Assembly (NCBI GenBank): GCA_964509505.1
Contig: CAZDYP010000003.1
Location: 1 to 64,000, forward strand
From: CAZDYP01 sp964509505
GTDB lineage: Bacteria > Chloroflexota > Anaerolineae > JACRMK01
DNA length: 64,000 nt
Direction of reading: 5' to 3'
The translations under genes and the position numbers were made by a program. Each line of letters begins with the position of its first letter. Within the stretch, counting starts at the first letter, position 1. Positions 15,667-24,293 of this stretch are shown one piece after another. Below the pieces are notes generated by a model. The model was not told the DNA's origin. It made no database searches and saw nothing but the letters and a program-made list of their open reading frames with translations.

Positions 15667-16560
15667 GCACTCGACAAGGCATTGGCAGCAGGCGTCGAGG
15701 CAGTCGAAATCGTGCCAGCGCACACGCCGTTGGCGGAATGGCTGGACAATCCAGCCGCGCAAGCCAAAGCGAAAGACATGCTGGCTGCGCGCGGTCTCAG
15801 CATCAGCGCGTTCTCGACGCATGGCAACCCATTGCATCCGAATCCCGCCATCGCCAAGCGAGACGATGAGCGTTTTCGCCAAACGATTCGCCTTGCGCAA
15901 CAAATGGGCGTGCCTGTGGTCAACAACTTCAGTGGTTGCCCCGGCGGTTCGCCCAGCGACACGACGCCCAATTGGGTCACCTGCTCGTGGCCGACGGACT
16001 TCACCGATGCGTTGAAGTGGCAATGGGAAGCAAAGGTCATTCCCTACTGGCGCGAGCTCAATACATTCTTGACGGATCACGGCGTCAAGGTCGCCATCGA
16101 GCAACATCCTGGCTTCGTCGTTTACAACACAGGCACGATGTTGCGCCTGCGCGCCGAATGCGGCGCAGCCATTGGCACGAACTTCGATCCGAGCCATCTC
16201 TTCTGGCAAGGCATTGACCCCGTGCAAGCGATTCACGCGCTGAAGGGCTGCATCTTCCACATGCACGCGAAGGATACGACGCTGCAACGCGCGAACATTG
16301 CCGTCAATGGTGTGCTCGACACAGGTTCGTATGCGAACCTCGCGCAGCGCTCATGGTATTTTCGTTCGGTGGGTTATGGGCAACCCGAAATCGTGTGGAA
16401 AGACATGATGACCGCGCTCCGCATCGCGGGCTACGATTACGTCATGTCCATCGAACACGAAGACGCGCTCGCTTCGGTGGCTGAAGGCTTGAGTAAAGCA
16501 GTCTCATTCTTGAAGGGCGTGTTGCTGACGGAACAGCCCGCCCAAGCTTGGTGGATATAA
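15667..16560 (+). CDS. Sugar phosphate isomerase/epimerase (AP endonuclease 2-type TIM barrel), 5-prime truncated
   Basis: The frame is open from the first base after the gap (ALDKALAAGVEAVEIV), so the first strand and start codon are missing. Remaining sequence shows a xylose-isomerase-like TIM barrel: STHGNPLHPN, VAIEQHPGF with the metal Glu, TNFDPSHLFWQGID, HMHAKDT and MSIEHEDA. Family members isomerise or epimerise sugars, hydroxypyruvate or inosose. With the Gfo/Idh/MocA oxidoreductase 1 kb upstream it would make an inositol-like catabolic pair. An ATG further in exists but would delete a conserved strand, so I treat the gene as partial. Confidence 0.88.
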   Translation, partial: ALDKALAAGVEAVEIVPAHTPLAEWLDNPAAQAKAKDMLAARGLSISAFSTHGNPLHPNPAIAKRDDERFRQTIRLAQQMGVPVVNNFSGCPGGSPSDTTPNWVTCSWPTDFTDALKWQWEAKVIPYWRELNTFLTDHGVKVAIEQHPGFVVYNTGTMLRLRAECGAAIGTNFDPSHLFWQGIDPVQAIHALKGCIFHMHAKDTTLQRANIAVNGVLDTGSYANLAQRSWYFRSVGYGQPEIVWKDMMTALRIAGYDYVMSIEHEDALASVAEGLSKAVSFLKGVLLTEQPAQAWWI

Positions 16561-16636
16561 AAGTGTCAGGGGTCAAGTATCATGTGTCATGTAGCGCGCA
16601 ACCAATGATACTTGACACCTGACACTTGACACTTAG
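16561..16636. repeat. Heptamer array (AAGTGTC family) with complementary halves
   Basis: AAGTGTC AGGGGTC AAGTATC ATGTGTC ATGTAGC, then ATACTTGAC ACCTGAC ACTTGAC ACTTAGG. The two halves are complementary and the unit matches the array at 2531-2668. Confidence 0.85.
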
Positions 16637-16664
16637 GGTTCGTTAAAAAATAACTTCCCGACCC

Positions 16665-16735
16665 GCTCACGCTGGATTTGCGACCGAAGGAAGTCCAGCG
16701 CATGGAGCGGCGGATTACAAATCCGCCTTGAGCGG
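16665..16735. repeat. Dispersed hairpin element (GCTCACGC...GGCGGAT...ATCCGCC...GAGC)
   Basis: Starts GCTCACGC and contains GGCGGAT-4 to 5 nt-ATCCGCC followed by TTGAGCGG. Related layouts occur at 50420-50474 (GCTCACGC, GGCGGAT, ATCCGCC, TTGAGCG) and 293-354 (GCTCACGC, GTGGAT, ATCCAC, GAGC). Confidence 0.6.
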
Positions 16736-16774
16736 AGGTTGTTCTTTTTTGGACCCTTAGCATTTGGAATTTGA

Positions 16775-17545
16775 ATGCCGATTTTTATCAAACGACCGAG
16801 TGAAATAGCGCAGATGCGCGAAGCGGGGCGCATTGTTGCGGAAGTGTATGAGCGACTCCAGCGAGCCATCCAACCGGGTATCACCTTGCGGGAGCTCGAC
16901 CGTATTGCTACTGAACATTTGAAAAAGTACGACGCAGAGCCCTTGTACAAAGGCTATCGCGGCAGCAAGGACGACCATCCGCCCTTTCCTGGCGTCATTT
17001 GCACTGCCGTCAATGAAGAAGTGTGTCATGGCATTCCCAACCAACGCATGTTGCGCGAAGGCGACATCGTAGGCATTGACATTGGCTTGCGGTATCGCGG
17101 CTATTGCGGCGATGCGTGCGTGACGTTCCCTGTTGGTAAAATTTCGGAGGAGGCGCAACGCTTGCTTGACGTAACGCAAGAATGTTTGCGGCGCGGCATC
17201 GAAGCCGCGCGCGTTGGCAATCGCGTCGGGGATGTAGGCGCAGCGATTCAGACATACGCGGAAGGGCTTGGTTACAGCGTCGTCGAAGAATGGGCGGGGC
17301 ATGGGCTGGGGCGCATTTTGCACGAGGAGTTCAGCGTGCCACACAGGGGTCAACGTGGACACGGCGATCCGTTTCGTGCGGGCATGACCTTCACGATTGA
17401 GCCGATGATCAACGTGGGCACGGCTGAAACGAAGTTGTTGAACGACGGTTGGACCGTCGTCACCGCGGACCGCAAGCTCTCGGCGCAATTCGAGCATACC
17501 ATTGCAGTTACACCTAACGGGCCCGAAATTTTGACAAAGCTGTAA
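16775..17545 (+). CDS. map: Methionine aminopeptidase, type I
   Basis: Removes the initiator Met from nascent proteins. The 256-residue length is typical of the bacterial short form. Seen are FPGVICTAVNEEVCHGIPN, the metal Asp residues in VGIDIGLRYRGYCGDACVTF, the His in EEWAGHGLGR, the Glu in FTIEPMI and the final Glu in SAQFEHTIAV. The start at 16775 matches the usual MPIFIKRPSEI beginning; no strong ribosome binding site is visible in the repeat-rich 215 bp upstream. An intrinsic terminator lies just past the gene, so it is probably a single-gene unit. Confidence 0.96.
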   Translation: MPIFIKRPSEIAQMREAGRIVAEVYERLQRAIQPGITLRELDRIATEHLKKYDAEPLYKGYRGSKDDHPPFPGVICTAVNEEVCHGIPNQRMLREGDIVGIDIGLRYRGYCGDACVTFPVGKISEEAQRLLDVTQECLRRGIEAARVGNRVGDVGAAIQTYAEGLGYSVVEEWAGHGLGRILHEEFSVPHRGQRGHGDPFRAGMTFTIEPMINVGTAETKLLNDGWTVVTADRKLSAQFEHTIAVTPNGPEILTKL

Positions 17546-17581
17546 GGCAAGTTTGAAACTTGTCCTCCTTGTGATGAGTCA

Positions 17582-17618
17582 ACGGGTAAACGAGGAACAC
17601 TCGTTTGCCCGTTTTTTG
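17582..17618 (+). terminator. Intrinsic terminator after map
   Basis: ACGGGTAAACGAG (17582-17594) pairs with CTCGTTTGCCCGT (17600-17612, one wobble), followed by a run of T. A smaller hairpin GGCAAGTTTGAAACTTGTCC precedes it; that motif recurs near 48208-48232. Confidence 0.8.
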
Positions 17619-17665
17619 TGTTAGAATAGGCGCGCGTGGAAACAAACTCACACGGAGAATACGCA

Positions 17666-19072
17666 ATGACCAATGATATTTGCTACATGTCCGCCAGCGA
17701 GCTGGCGGAGCAAATTCGCGCCAAACAGCTCTCGCCCGTCGAAGTCGTAGAGGCGATCTTCAAGCGCATCCATGCAGTCAATCCAAAACTCAACGCCTAC
17801 TGCACATTGACTGAAGAAAGCGCACGCGCCGAAGCGAAGGCCGCCGAAGCCGCTGTGATGCGCGGCGATCAACTAGGTTTGCTTCATGGCGTGCCGGTGT
17901 CCATCAAAGACTTGCTCATCACGAAGGGCGTGCGGACGATGCGCGGCTCGAAAATCTATGAGCATTTCATTCCCGACGAGGATGCGCCTGCCGTCGCGCG
18001 CTTGAAGCAGGCGGGCGCGCTCATGCTCGGCAAGACGACGACGCCAGAGTTTGGTTACAAGGGCATGACCGATTCGCCCGTGACGGGCGTCAGCCGCAAT
18101 CCGTGGAATCTATCGCGCACGCCCGGCGGCTCGTCGGGCGGCGCGGGCGCAGCCGTGGCGGCGGGCATGGGGCCGCTGGCGGTTGGCACGGATGGTGGCG
18201 GCTCGATTCGCATTCCCGCGTCGTTCTGTGGCATCTTCGGCATGAAGGCGTCGTTTGGGCGCGTCGCTGCCTATCCGCCGAGCGCCGTCGCCGCACTCTC
18301 ACACACGGGACCGATGACGTGGACGGTGCGCGATGCGGCGATGATGTTGAACGCGCTAGTTGGGGCCGATGACCGTGATAGCAACTCGTTGCCGCACGAT
18401 GGCGCCGATTACCTCAAAGCGTGTGAGGGCGACATTAAAGGGTTGCGCGTCGCGTGGAGCGCGAATCTTGGTTATGCGCCCGTCGAGCCAGAGATCGTGC
18501 GCGTGACAGAAGCGGCTGCGAAGGTGTTTGCGAGCGAGTTGGGTTGTGTGTTGGAGGAAGCAAATCCACCTTTTGAAAATCCAATGTCTATCTTCAGTAT
18601 CTTATGGGTCGGCGGCATCGGCACATACTTGCAACCATATCTTGCGGAATGGAAAGACAAACTCGACCAGGGACTGGCGCGGATGATTGAACTTCTGCCG
18701 CAAATCACGGGCGAACAGTACGTCAGCGCGTTGATGCAGAAAGCGCAACTGTGGGACAAGACACGAAAATTTTTCGAGACCTATGATTTGCTGCTCACGC
18801 CGACCATGCCGACAGTTGCGTGGGAAGCGGGCAAAGATGCGCCCAGCGCCATCGCAGGCCAACCCATTCAAGATTTCGGCTACACACCCTTCACCTTCCC
18901 GTTCAACTTGACGGGACAACCGGCAGCAACCGTGCCATGTGGGTTCTCGTCGGATGGGTTACCCATTGGTCTGCAAATCGTCGGGCGACGCTTGGCCGAT
19001 GCAACGGTGTTGCGCGCATGCGCGGCGTTTGAAGCGGCAAGACCGTGGCACGCCAAGCGCCCCAATGTGTAG
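17666..19072 (+). CDS. Amidase (amidase-signature family)
   Basis: A 468-residue Ser-cisSer-Lys hydrolase. Numbered from the ATG at 17666: Lys81 in VSIKD, Ser156 in TPGGSSGGA and the nucleophile Ser180 in TDGGGSIRIPASF, with the spacing normal for GatA-like amidases. Substrates range from simple amides to peptides; this is probably not GatA because no gatB/gatC is adjacent. Start 17666 is preferred over an upstream GTG at 17636 since a CGGAGA lies about 9 nt before it. It is followed by a decayed nuclease gene and a RidA gene on the same strand. Confidence 0.92.
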   Translation: MTNDICYMSASELAEQIRAKQLSPVEVVEAIFKRIHAVNPKLNAYCTLTEESARAEAKAAEAAVMRGDQLGLLHGVPVSIKDLLITKGVRTMRGSKIYEHFIPDEDAPAVARLKQAGALMLGKTTTPEFGYKGMTDSPVTGVSRNPWNLSRTPGGSSGGAGAAVAAGMGPLAVGTDGGGSIRIPASFCGIFGMKASFGRVAAYPPSAVAALSHTGPMTWTVRDAAMMLNALVGADDRDSNSLPHDGADYLKACEGDIKGLRVAWSANLGYAPVEPEIVRVTEAAAKVFASELGCVLEEANPPFENPMSIFSILWVGGIGTYLQPYLAEWKDKLDQGLARMIELLPQITGEQYVSALMQKAQLWDKTRKFFETYDLLLTPTMPTVAWEAGKDAPSAIAGQPIQDFGYTPFTFPFNLTGQPAATVPCGFSSDGLPIGLQIVGRRLADATVLRACAAFEAARPWHAKRPNV

Positions 19073-19091
19073 CTGCTGAACAGGCGGCGAC

Positions 19092-19337
19092 ATGATGAAA
19101 TTCGCTAACCCCAAAAACGACATGGCGTTCAAAAAAATTTGAGCAAGGCTCAATTGAGGGAGTTGGCATACGAAGAAGGGACACAAGCAGGGATGCAAGC
19201 GGGCTTGCAACGCGGAATGGAACAAGGTTTGCAACAAGTTCACAGACAAATCGCACAGGCTATGCGCGCCAGGGTTTGCCCCAGCGCTGATCGCGCAACT
19301 CACGGGGCTTTCGCTAGACGAAATCGCCGCATTGTGA
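19092..19337 (+). pseudogene. Remnant of Rpn/PD-(D/E)XK nuclease-family transposase-like gene
   Basis: The start MMKFANPKNDMAFKKI is typical for the first residues of Rpn-type PD-(D/E)XK proteins, but a stop follows at once. The next part encodes the usual C-terminus: ELAYEEGTQAGMQAGLQRGMEQGLQQ and, after one frameshift, FAPALIAQLTGLSLDEIAAL and a stop at 19335-19337. The catalytic core of about 200 residues is missing. It is therefore an internally deleted and frameshifted fossil. Such genes are mobile or recombination-associated and often degenerate. Confidence 0.8.
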
Positions 19338-19365
19338 CAGCGCTTTTTGCAAAGGAGTTAATCTC

Positions 19366-19752
19366 ATGCCCAAACAAGTCATTCACCCCCCAGGCTTACA
19401 AAAGCCACCCACTTATTCGCACGTCGTCAAAGCGGGCGACACCGTGCACATTTCCGGACAGATCGCGCTCGACGAGAATGGCAACCTCGTCGGACGCGGC
19501 GACATTGAGGCGCAGGCGGTGCGCGTCTTCGAGAATTTGAAACTGGCGCTCGCGTCGGTCAACGCGACGTTTGACGACGTGGTAAAAATGACGACCTTCA
19601 TCACCGATGCGCGCTATCGCGACGCCATACGTACGGTGCGCGCGCGTTACCTCAAAGACCCATATCCTGCCAGCACCTTGCTCGTCGTCGCGGGGCTCGC
19701 CATGCCCGAACTGTTGTTGGAGATCGAGGCGACGGCGTATCTTGGAGAATAG
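19366..19752 (+). CDS. RidA-family enamine/imine deaminase
   Basis: A 128-residue YjgF/YER057c/UK114 protein; such proteins are trimers that hydrolyse reactive enamine/imine intermediates made by PLP enzymes. Landmarks: YSHVVKAGDTVHISGQIALD, NLKLALASVNATFDDVVKMTTFITD and the C-terminal LLLEIEATAYLGE. The Arg found in canonical RidA before the substrate carboxylate is not obvious (PASTLLVVAGLAMPELL), so it may belong to a divergent subgroup. A strong AGGAG lies about 8 nt before the ATG. lepA follows after 24 nt. Confidence 0.9.
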   Translation: MPKQVIHPPGLQKPPTYSHVVKAGDTVHISGQIALDENGNLVGRGDIEAQAVRVFENLKLALASVNATFDDVVKMTTFITDARYRDAIRTVRARYLKDPYPASTLLVVAGLAMPELLLEIEATAYLGE

Positions 19753-19776
19753 AGACGAGGGAACCAATCGCATTTC

Positions 19777-21579
19777 ATGAATCAATCGCAGATTAGAAAT
19801 TTTGTCATCACGGCGCATGTGGATCACGGCAAATCCACACTCTCTGACCGGTTGTTGGAGCGCACCGGCACGATTGCCAAGCGCGACATGTCCGAACAGT
19901 TGCTCGACTCGATGGATTTGGAGCGCGAGAAAGGCATTACCATCAAGGCGAAGGCGGTACGGATGCCTTATCGCGCGCCCGATGGTCAGGAGTACGAGCT
20001 CAATTTGATTGACACGCCGGGGCATGTGGATTTCGGTTACGAGGTGTCGCGTGCGTTGGCGGCTTGTGAGGGTGCGATTCTCGTCGTGGATGCGTCGCAG
20101 GGCGTCGAGGCGCAGACGTTGGCGAACTTGTATCTCGCGCTCGAACACAATCTCGCCATCATCCCCGTCATCAACAAGATTGACTTGCCTGCCGCGCGGC
20201 CCGACGAAGTTGCCGAAGAAGTGCAAAACTTGTTGAGTGTGTTGCCCGACGAAGTGATCCGCGCGTCAGCCAAAGAAGGCATCGGCATTGACGAGATTTT
20301 GCAAGCCATCGTGCAACGGGTGCCGCCACCGCAAGGCAAGCGTGATGCGCCGTTGCGCGCGCTCGTCTTCGATTCGCATTATGATGTGTATAAGGGCGTC
20401 GTCGCGTACGTGCGTATCATGGAAGGCAGCGTCCAGACGACGCAACCGCTCGTGATGATGGCGCACAATCAGAAGATCGAGGCGTTGGAAGTTGGCGTCT
20501 TCGCGCCCAAGCTGACGCCAACCGCGGAGCTGCAAGCGGGTGAGGTGGGTTACATCGCCACGGGGTTGAAGGATGTGAAGGAAGTATCAGTCGGGGACAC
20601 CATCACTACAGCCACCTATCCTGCGCGTGAGCCACTGCCAGGCTATCGCCCCGCTAAACCAATGGTGTTCGCGGGTTTGTATCCGACCAATGGCCCCGAC
20701 TATGCGTTGTTGCGTGATGCGCTCGAAAAGCTGCGGCTCAACGACGCCGCGCTGGTGTATGAACCTGAGTCATCAGTCGCGTTGGGTTTTGGCTTTCGTT
20801 GCGGCTTCTTGGGCTTGCTGCACATGGAGATTGTGCAAGAGCGTTTGGAGCGCGAATACGATTTGGATTTGATTGCGACAGCGCCGAGTGTGGAGTATCA
20901 CGTCTTGACGAAGCGAGGCGAGGTCATCGTCGTGGACAATCCCGCGCAATTGCCCGAGCCAGTGGACATCGAAGAGATTCACGAGCCGTGGATGAAGATC
21001 AGCGTTTATACGCCAAAGGATTACATCGGGCCCATCATGGACTTGGCGACGACGCGGCGCGGCGAGTACGAGAAGATGGACTTCCTCGACGCGCAGCGGG
21101 TGCATCTGCAATATCGCTTGCCACTCTCCGAGCTCATCATTGACTTTTACGATCAATTGAAATCCCGCACGCGCGGCTATGCCTCGCTCGACTATACCTT
21201 TGACAAATATCAAGCAGGCGAGTTGGTGAAGCTCGACATCTTGGTAAACGAGGAGCCTGTGGACGCGCTCTCGCTCATCGTGCATAAAGATATGGCGTAT
21301 CTGAAGGGCGATGCGCTGACGCGCAAATTGAAAGAGGTAATTCCGTCACAGCTGTTCGCCGTGCCGATTCAAGCCGCCATCGGCAGCAAAGTGATCGCGC
21401 GTCAAACGGTGCGCGCTTTACGCAAGAACGTCTTGGCGAAGTGCTACGGCGGCGACATCACGAGGAAGAAAAAACTCCTAAACATCCAGAAGGCGGGGAA
21501 GAAGCGTATGAAACAGTTCGGGAATGTGGAAATTCCACAAGAGGCTTTTATGGCAGTGTTGAAATTAGGAGAGGAGTAG
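19777..21579 (+). CDS. lepA: Elongation factor 4 (LepA)
   Basis: Ribosome-associated GTPase of 600 residues, the standard length. G1 is AHVDHGKST (residues 13-21), G2 GITIKAK, G3 DTPGHVDF, G4 NKIDLP and G5 SAKEGIGI. Domains II, III, V and the LepA-specific C-terminal domain follow; the C-terminal end [21 protein letters not shown] is diagnostic. LepA helps ribosome biogenesis or back-translocation under ionic stress. It lies 24 nt after the RidA-like gene and is followed by a P450 gene after about 100 nt. Confidence 0.97.
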   Translation: MNQSQIRNFVITAHVDHGKSTLSDRLLERTGTIAKRDMSEQLLDSMDLEREKGITIKAKAVRMPYRAPDGQEYELNLIDTPGHVDFGYEVSRALAACEGAILVVDASQGVEAQTLANLYLALEHNLAIIPVINKIDLPAARPDEVAEEVQNLLSVLPDEVIRASAKEGIGIDEILQAIVQRVPPPQGKRDAPLRALVFDSHYDVYKGVVAYVRIMEGSVQTTQPLVMMAHNQKIEALEVGVFAPKLTPTAELQAGEVGYIATGLKDVKEVSVGDTITTATYPAREPLPGYRPAKPMVFAGLYPTNGPDYALLRDALEKLRLNDAALVYEPESSVALGFGFRCGFLGLLHMEIVQERLEREYDLDLIATAPSVEYHVLTKRGEVIVVDNPAQLPEPVDIEEIHEPWMKISVYTPKDYIGPIMDLATTRRGEYEKMDFLDAQRVHLQYRLPLSELIIDFYDQLKSRTRGYASLDYTFDKYQAGELVKLDILVNEEPVDALSLIVHKDMAYLKGDALTRKLKEVIPSQLFAVPIQAAIGSKVIARQTVRALRKNVLAKCYGGDITRKKKLLNIQKAGKKRMKQFGNVEIPQEAFMAVLKLGEE

Positions 21580-21684
21580 TTGTCGCTATTTCAACTGCGC
21601 CATTCAGGAACTCATCGAGTATGCGCCTGAGCCTGAACGCAAGGGGCGCAGATAAACACGTTCACGTTTCATGGAGAACACCCT

Positions 21685-23037
21685 ATGACCACCCCCCCCA
21701 TCCCCCCCGGCCCCCAACGCCGCAACGTCTTTGGTCATCTGCGCGATTTCAACCGCGACCCGCTCGACTTCTTCGTGCGGATGCGTGACTATGGCGATGT
21801 GGTGCGCTTCATGCAGTGGCCCATTGACGGCTATCTGCTCAACCATCCCGACGACATCAAAGACCTGTTGGTCACTCACAACAAAAACTTTGCGAATCAA
21901 ACCAACTTCCATCGTTGGCTCTCGAAAGCGATTGGCGAAGGATTGCTGACGAGCAACGGCGATTTTCACTTGCGCCAACGTCGCCTCATTCAGCCCGTCT
22001 TCCATCGCCAACGCATCGGCAGCTACGCCGGCATCATGGTTAAGCACGCGCAAAAAGTCACCGACGCTTGGCGCCATGACAACAAAGTAGCGGTGGACGA
22101 AGACATGATGCAGATTACGCTCTGCGTCGTGAGTGAGGCGTTGTTCGGACAAGACAGTTTGGACGAGGATACCATCCAGCGCATTGGCGAGGCGATGAAC
22201 ATTTCGAACCATTACCTTTCGATGCGCCCCACACAACCACTGGGCGAGCTGTGGCATCGGCTGCCGTTGCCCAGCACGCGCCGTTTCCGTCAGGCGCAAA
22301 CCTTGTTGGATGGCATCGCCTATCGCTTCATCCGTGAGCGTCGCGCCAGCGGGCAACGCACCGACGATTTGCTCTCGCTGCTGCTGGACGCGCAAGACAC
22401 CGAAGGCGACGGCACGGGCATGAGCGACAAACAAGTAAAGGATGAAGCTAGCACCCTGTTCGCGGCGGGCCATGAGACGACGGCGAATGCGCTGATGTGG
22501 ACGTGGTATCTCTTATCGCAAAACCCCGACGCCGAAGTGCGGTTTCACGCGGAGTTGGATGCCGCGTTGAGCGACCACGCGCCGACGTTGGACGATGTGC
22601 CACGACTGACCTATACGCACCAAGTTTTTTCGGAGTCGTTGCGTTTGTATCCGCCCGCGTGGTCAATCGGGCGCATCGCGCTCAACGATTACACCGTGCG
22701 CGGTTACACGATTCCGAAAGGCTCCGTCGTCGTGATGGCGCCCTATTCGCTGCATCGTGACGCGCGCTACTATCCTGAGCCCACTCGCTTCGACCCATCA
22801 CGCTGGACGAAAGACGCCGAAGCGCAACGCCCTAAGTTTGCATACGTGCCATTTGGCGCAGGCCCGCGTCAGTGCATCGGCGAACATTTTGCGTGGCTAG
22901 AGGGCGTGCTGGTATTGGCGACGATTGGGCGGACTTGGCGGCTGCGGCTCGCGCCTGATTGCGTGGTCGCGACGAACCCATTGATCACGTTGCGCGCGAA
23001 GCACGGCATGCAGATGATCGCGGAGCGCAGAAAATGA
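21685..23037 (+). CDS. Cytochrome P450
   Basis: A soluble 450-residue monooxygenase without membrane anchor. The I-helix oxygen-binding motif is AGHETT (residues 261-266), the K-helix motif ESLR, and the haem-ligand loop FGAGPRQCIGE with Cys397. The sequence is closest in style to bacterial relatives of the CYP4/CYP102/CYP110 fatty-acid hydroxylase clan, but substrate is not predictable. No ferredoxin lies next to it; an FprA-type ferredoxin reductase is encoded at 39248-40657 and could supply electrons. A GC hairpin (GCGGCGTTCGCTAACGCCAGCCGC) directly after the stop may be a terminator or repeat. Confidence 0.96.
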   Translation: MTTPPIPPGPQRRNVFGHLRDFNRDPLDFFVRMRDYGDVVRFMQWPIDGYLLNHPDDIKDLLVTHNKNFANQTNFHRWLSKAIGEGLLTSNGDFHLRQRRLIQPVFHRQRIGSYAGIMVKHAQKVTDAWRHDNKVAVDEDMMQITLCVVSEALFGQDSLDEDTIQRIGEAMNISNHYLSMRPTQPLGELWHRLPLPSTRRFRQAQTLLDGIAYRFIRERRASGQRTDDLLSLLLDAQDTEGDGTGMSDKQVKDEASTLFAAGHETTANALMWTWYLLSQNPDAEVRFHAELDAALSDHAPTLDDVPRLTYTHQVFSESLRLYPPAWSIGRIALNDYTVRGYTIPKGSVVVMAPYSLHRDARYYPEPTRFDPSRWTKDAEAQRPKFAYVPFGAGPRQCIGEHFAWLEGVLVLATIGRTWRLRLAPDCVVATNPLITLRAKHGMQMIAERRK

Positions 23038-23336
23038 GGCAGCGGCGTTCGCTAACGCCAGCCGCTCACGAACATTTGTCGTGACCGTTGCATTCCGCCA
23101 ATTAGCCCCGTGCTGGAAACGCTGCCGTTAAACAACCAAACGGTATTGGCGCTTACGGTCAAGCCCGAGCTCAATCGCAGAAGCCCCATCGCACGGCGGA
23201 CGTTTCTACATGCGCGTCTCATCATTCGCCTGTCGCGCGCCGTGTCGGGACGTGAGCCAGAGTTCGAGTTGATTGTCGAGAAGTTGTGTGTGCGCGTGTG
23301 GGCAAAGTAGGAAATGCCGTAGGAGTAACACAACTC
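23038..23336. other. Intergenic stretch with hairpin and short unassigned frame
   Basis: Apart from the hairpin at about 23039-23068, the stretch contains a 66-codon frame (23110-23310, LETLPLNNQTVLALTVKPEL to VEKLCVRVWAK). Codon use is plausible and it may be the tail of a lost gene, but I recognise no family. Confidence 0.4.
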
Positions 23337-23613
23337 GTGACTGCCCTTGCTCCCCAAGCTTTTGTCGCCAAATGGCGCGACATGACGTTGAAAGAAAAAT
23401 CTGCGCGGCGCGCACTACCCCAGCAAGGAAGACATCTTGCGCATCGTCGAGCCTGTATTGATGGTGCCGTTGCGTCGTCGTTGGGCTGACGCGCAAGCAC
23501 AGGCACATAAAGCCAAGACACGCGCTGCCGCGCAAAAACTCTTGCTGACTTCACGCACGACACGACAAGGATGCGCTTTGAAGCGAGCTACGATTGCCAG
23601 CGTGTGTAGGTAA
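23337..23613 (+). pseudogene. Fossil of a large class I DNA methyltransferase (type II/BREX/DISARM-like)
   Basis: Two conserved pieces of a normally about 900-1300-residue DNA methyltransferase are joined. The first frame gives ALAPQAFVAKWRDMTLKEKSA, matching the family N-terminus (TPQAFVxKWRxxTLKERAASQEHF). After an internal deletion and frame change, a second frame gives AHYPSKEDILRIVEPVLM and VPLRRRW, matching the (H)YTSREDIxxIVEPVLMxPLRRxW block that precedes the SAM-binding motif. The SAM motif (DPACGSGNFL) and everything after are absent. The gene is certainly inactive; it shows that the lineage once carried such a restriction or defence methylase. Family matches are from memory. Confidence 0.7.
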
Positions 23614-23710
23614 GCGAAAGAACACGCCAGACACGAAAGGGTTGCGCTCTTTCGCGGTTTTCACGTTCTTTCGTGAGTTTCGTGTTCCAAAACCTTTCGT
23701 GTTGCATTAG
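23612..23710. repeat. Inverted repeat with CGAAAGAAC/CTTTCGTG units
   Basis: AGCGAAAGAACACG and ACACGAAAGGG on the left, then CGTTCTTTCGTGAGTTTCGTG and CCTTTCGTG on the right. It separates the methyltransferase fossil from the GxxExxY gene and resembles elements at 9284 and 36098. Confidence 0.6.
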
Positions 23711-23723
23711 CTTGAGGACTGCT

Positions 23724-24293
23724 ATGTCTCAACCCTCTAAAGTTTCACGTCATTCATTCGAGGCACTCTCCCGCAAGGTCATCGCCGCGTGCATTGATGT
23801 GCAGAGACAGCTCGGCGTGCATTGCAGGGAGATTGACTATCAACGCGCGTTGGCACTGGCTTTGCCCAAACAAAATGTGATGTTCCAACGTGAGGTGGAG
23901 ATTCCGATTGCGTATGATGGCGTGATGGTCACACGCCGCCGCGTGGACTTTGTCATTTGGGATGCAGAGGCTGAGTTGATTCTGGAAACGAAAGCCATCT
24001 CGCAGATACGCCCAGAAGACGTGGAGCAATGCTTACTGTATCTGCGGCAAGGCAACTATAAAGTGTGCCTGCTCATCAACTTTGGGCAGAAGCCGCTAGG
24101 GATTCGGCGCTTTGTGCATACGCCGCAAGCTACGCAAAAGCGAATACCCATATCACCAACAAAAAAACCGTCATTAGATGCTATAATGCGCGGGGCTGAT
24201 ATAACCTATTTCATCTTTCATCAAAAAGGAGACTCCCATGAAAGCCGCCATTTTACGCGCCGCCAAAACCCCCATGACCATCGAGGACGTTGA
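23724..24293 (+). CDS. GxxExxY-family protein (PD-(D/E)XK-like)
   Basis: About 189 residues. The first 135 fit the GxxExxY family (PDDEXK_3-like): VIAACIDVQRQLGVHCREIDYQRAL, RRRVDFVIWDAEAELILETKAI (putative Asp...Glu-x-Lys nuclease core) and CLLINFGQKPLGIRRFV. Biochemical role of the family is unknown. Start 23724 follows a TGAGGA about 7 nt upstream. The C-terminal 50 residues extend past the conserved domain and overlap the next gene start by 56 nt, so the natural stop may have been lost. A TATAAT at 24182-24187 inside the gene may serve the alcohol dehydrogenase. Confidence 0.8.
   Translation: MSQPSKVSRHSFEALSRKVIAACIDVQRQLGVHCREIDYQRALALALPKQNVMFQREVEIPIAYDGVMVTRRRVDFVIWDAEAELILETKAISQIRPEDVEQCLLYLRQGNYKVCLLINFGQKPLGIRRFVHTPQATQKRIPISPTKKPSLDAIMRGADITYFIFHQKGDSHESRHFTRRQNPHDHRGR

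Noticed and set aside
23337..24293. Working restriction-modification or defence locus
   Set aside because: The methylase lacks its SAM-binding motif and is frameshifted; the GxxExxY neighbour alone is no defence system.
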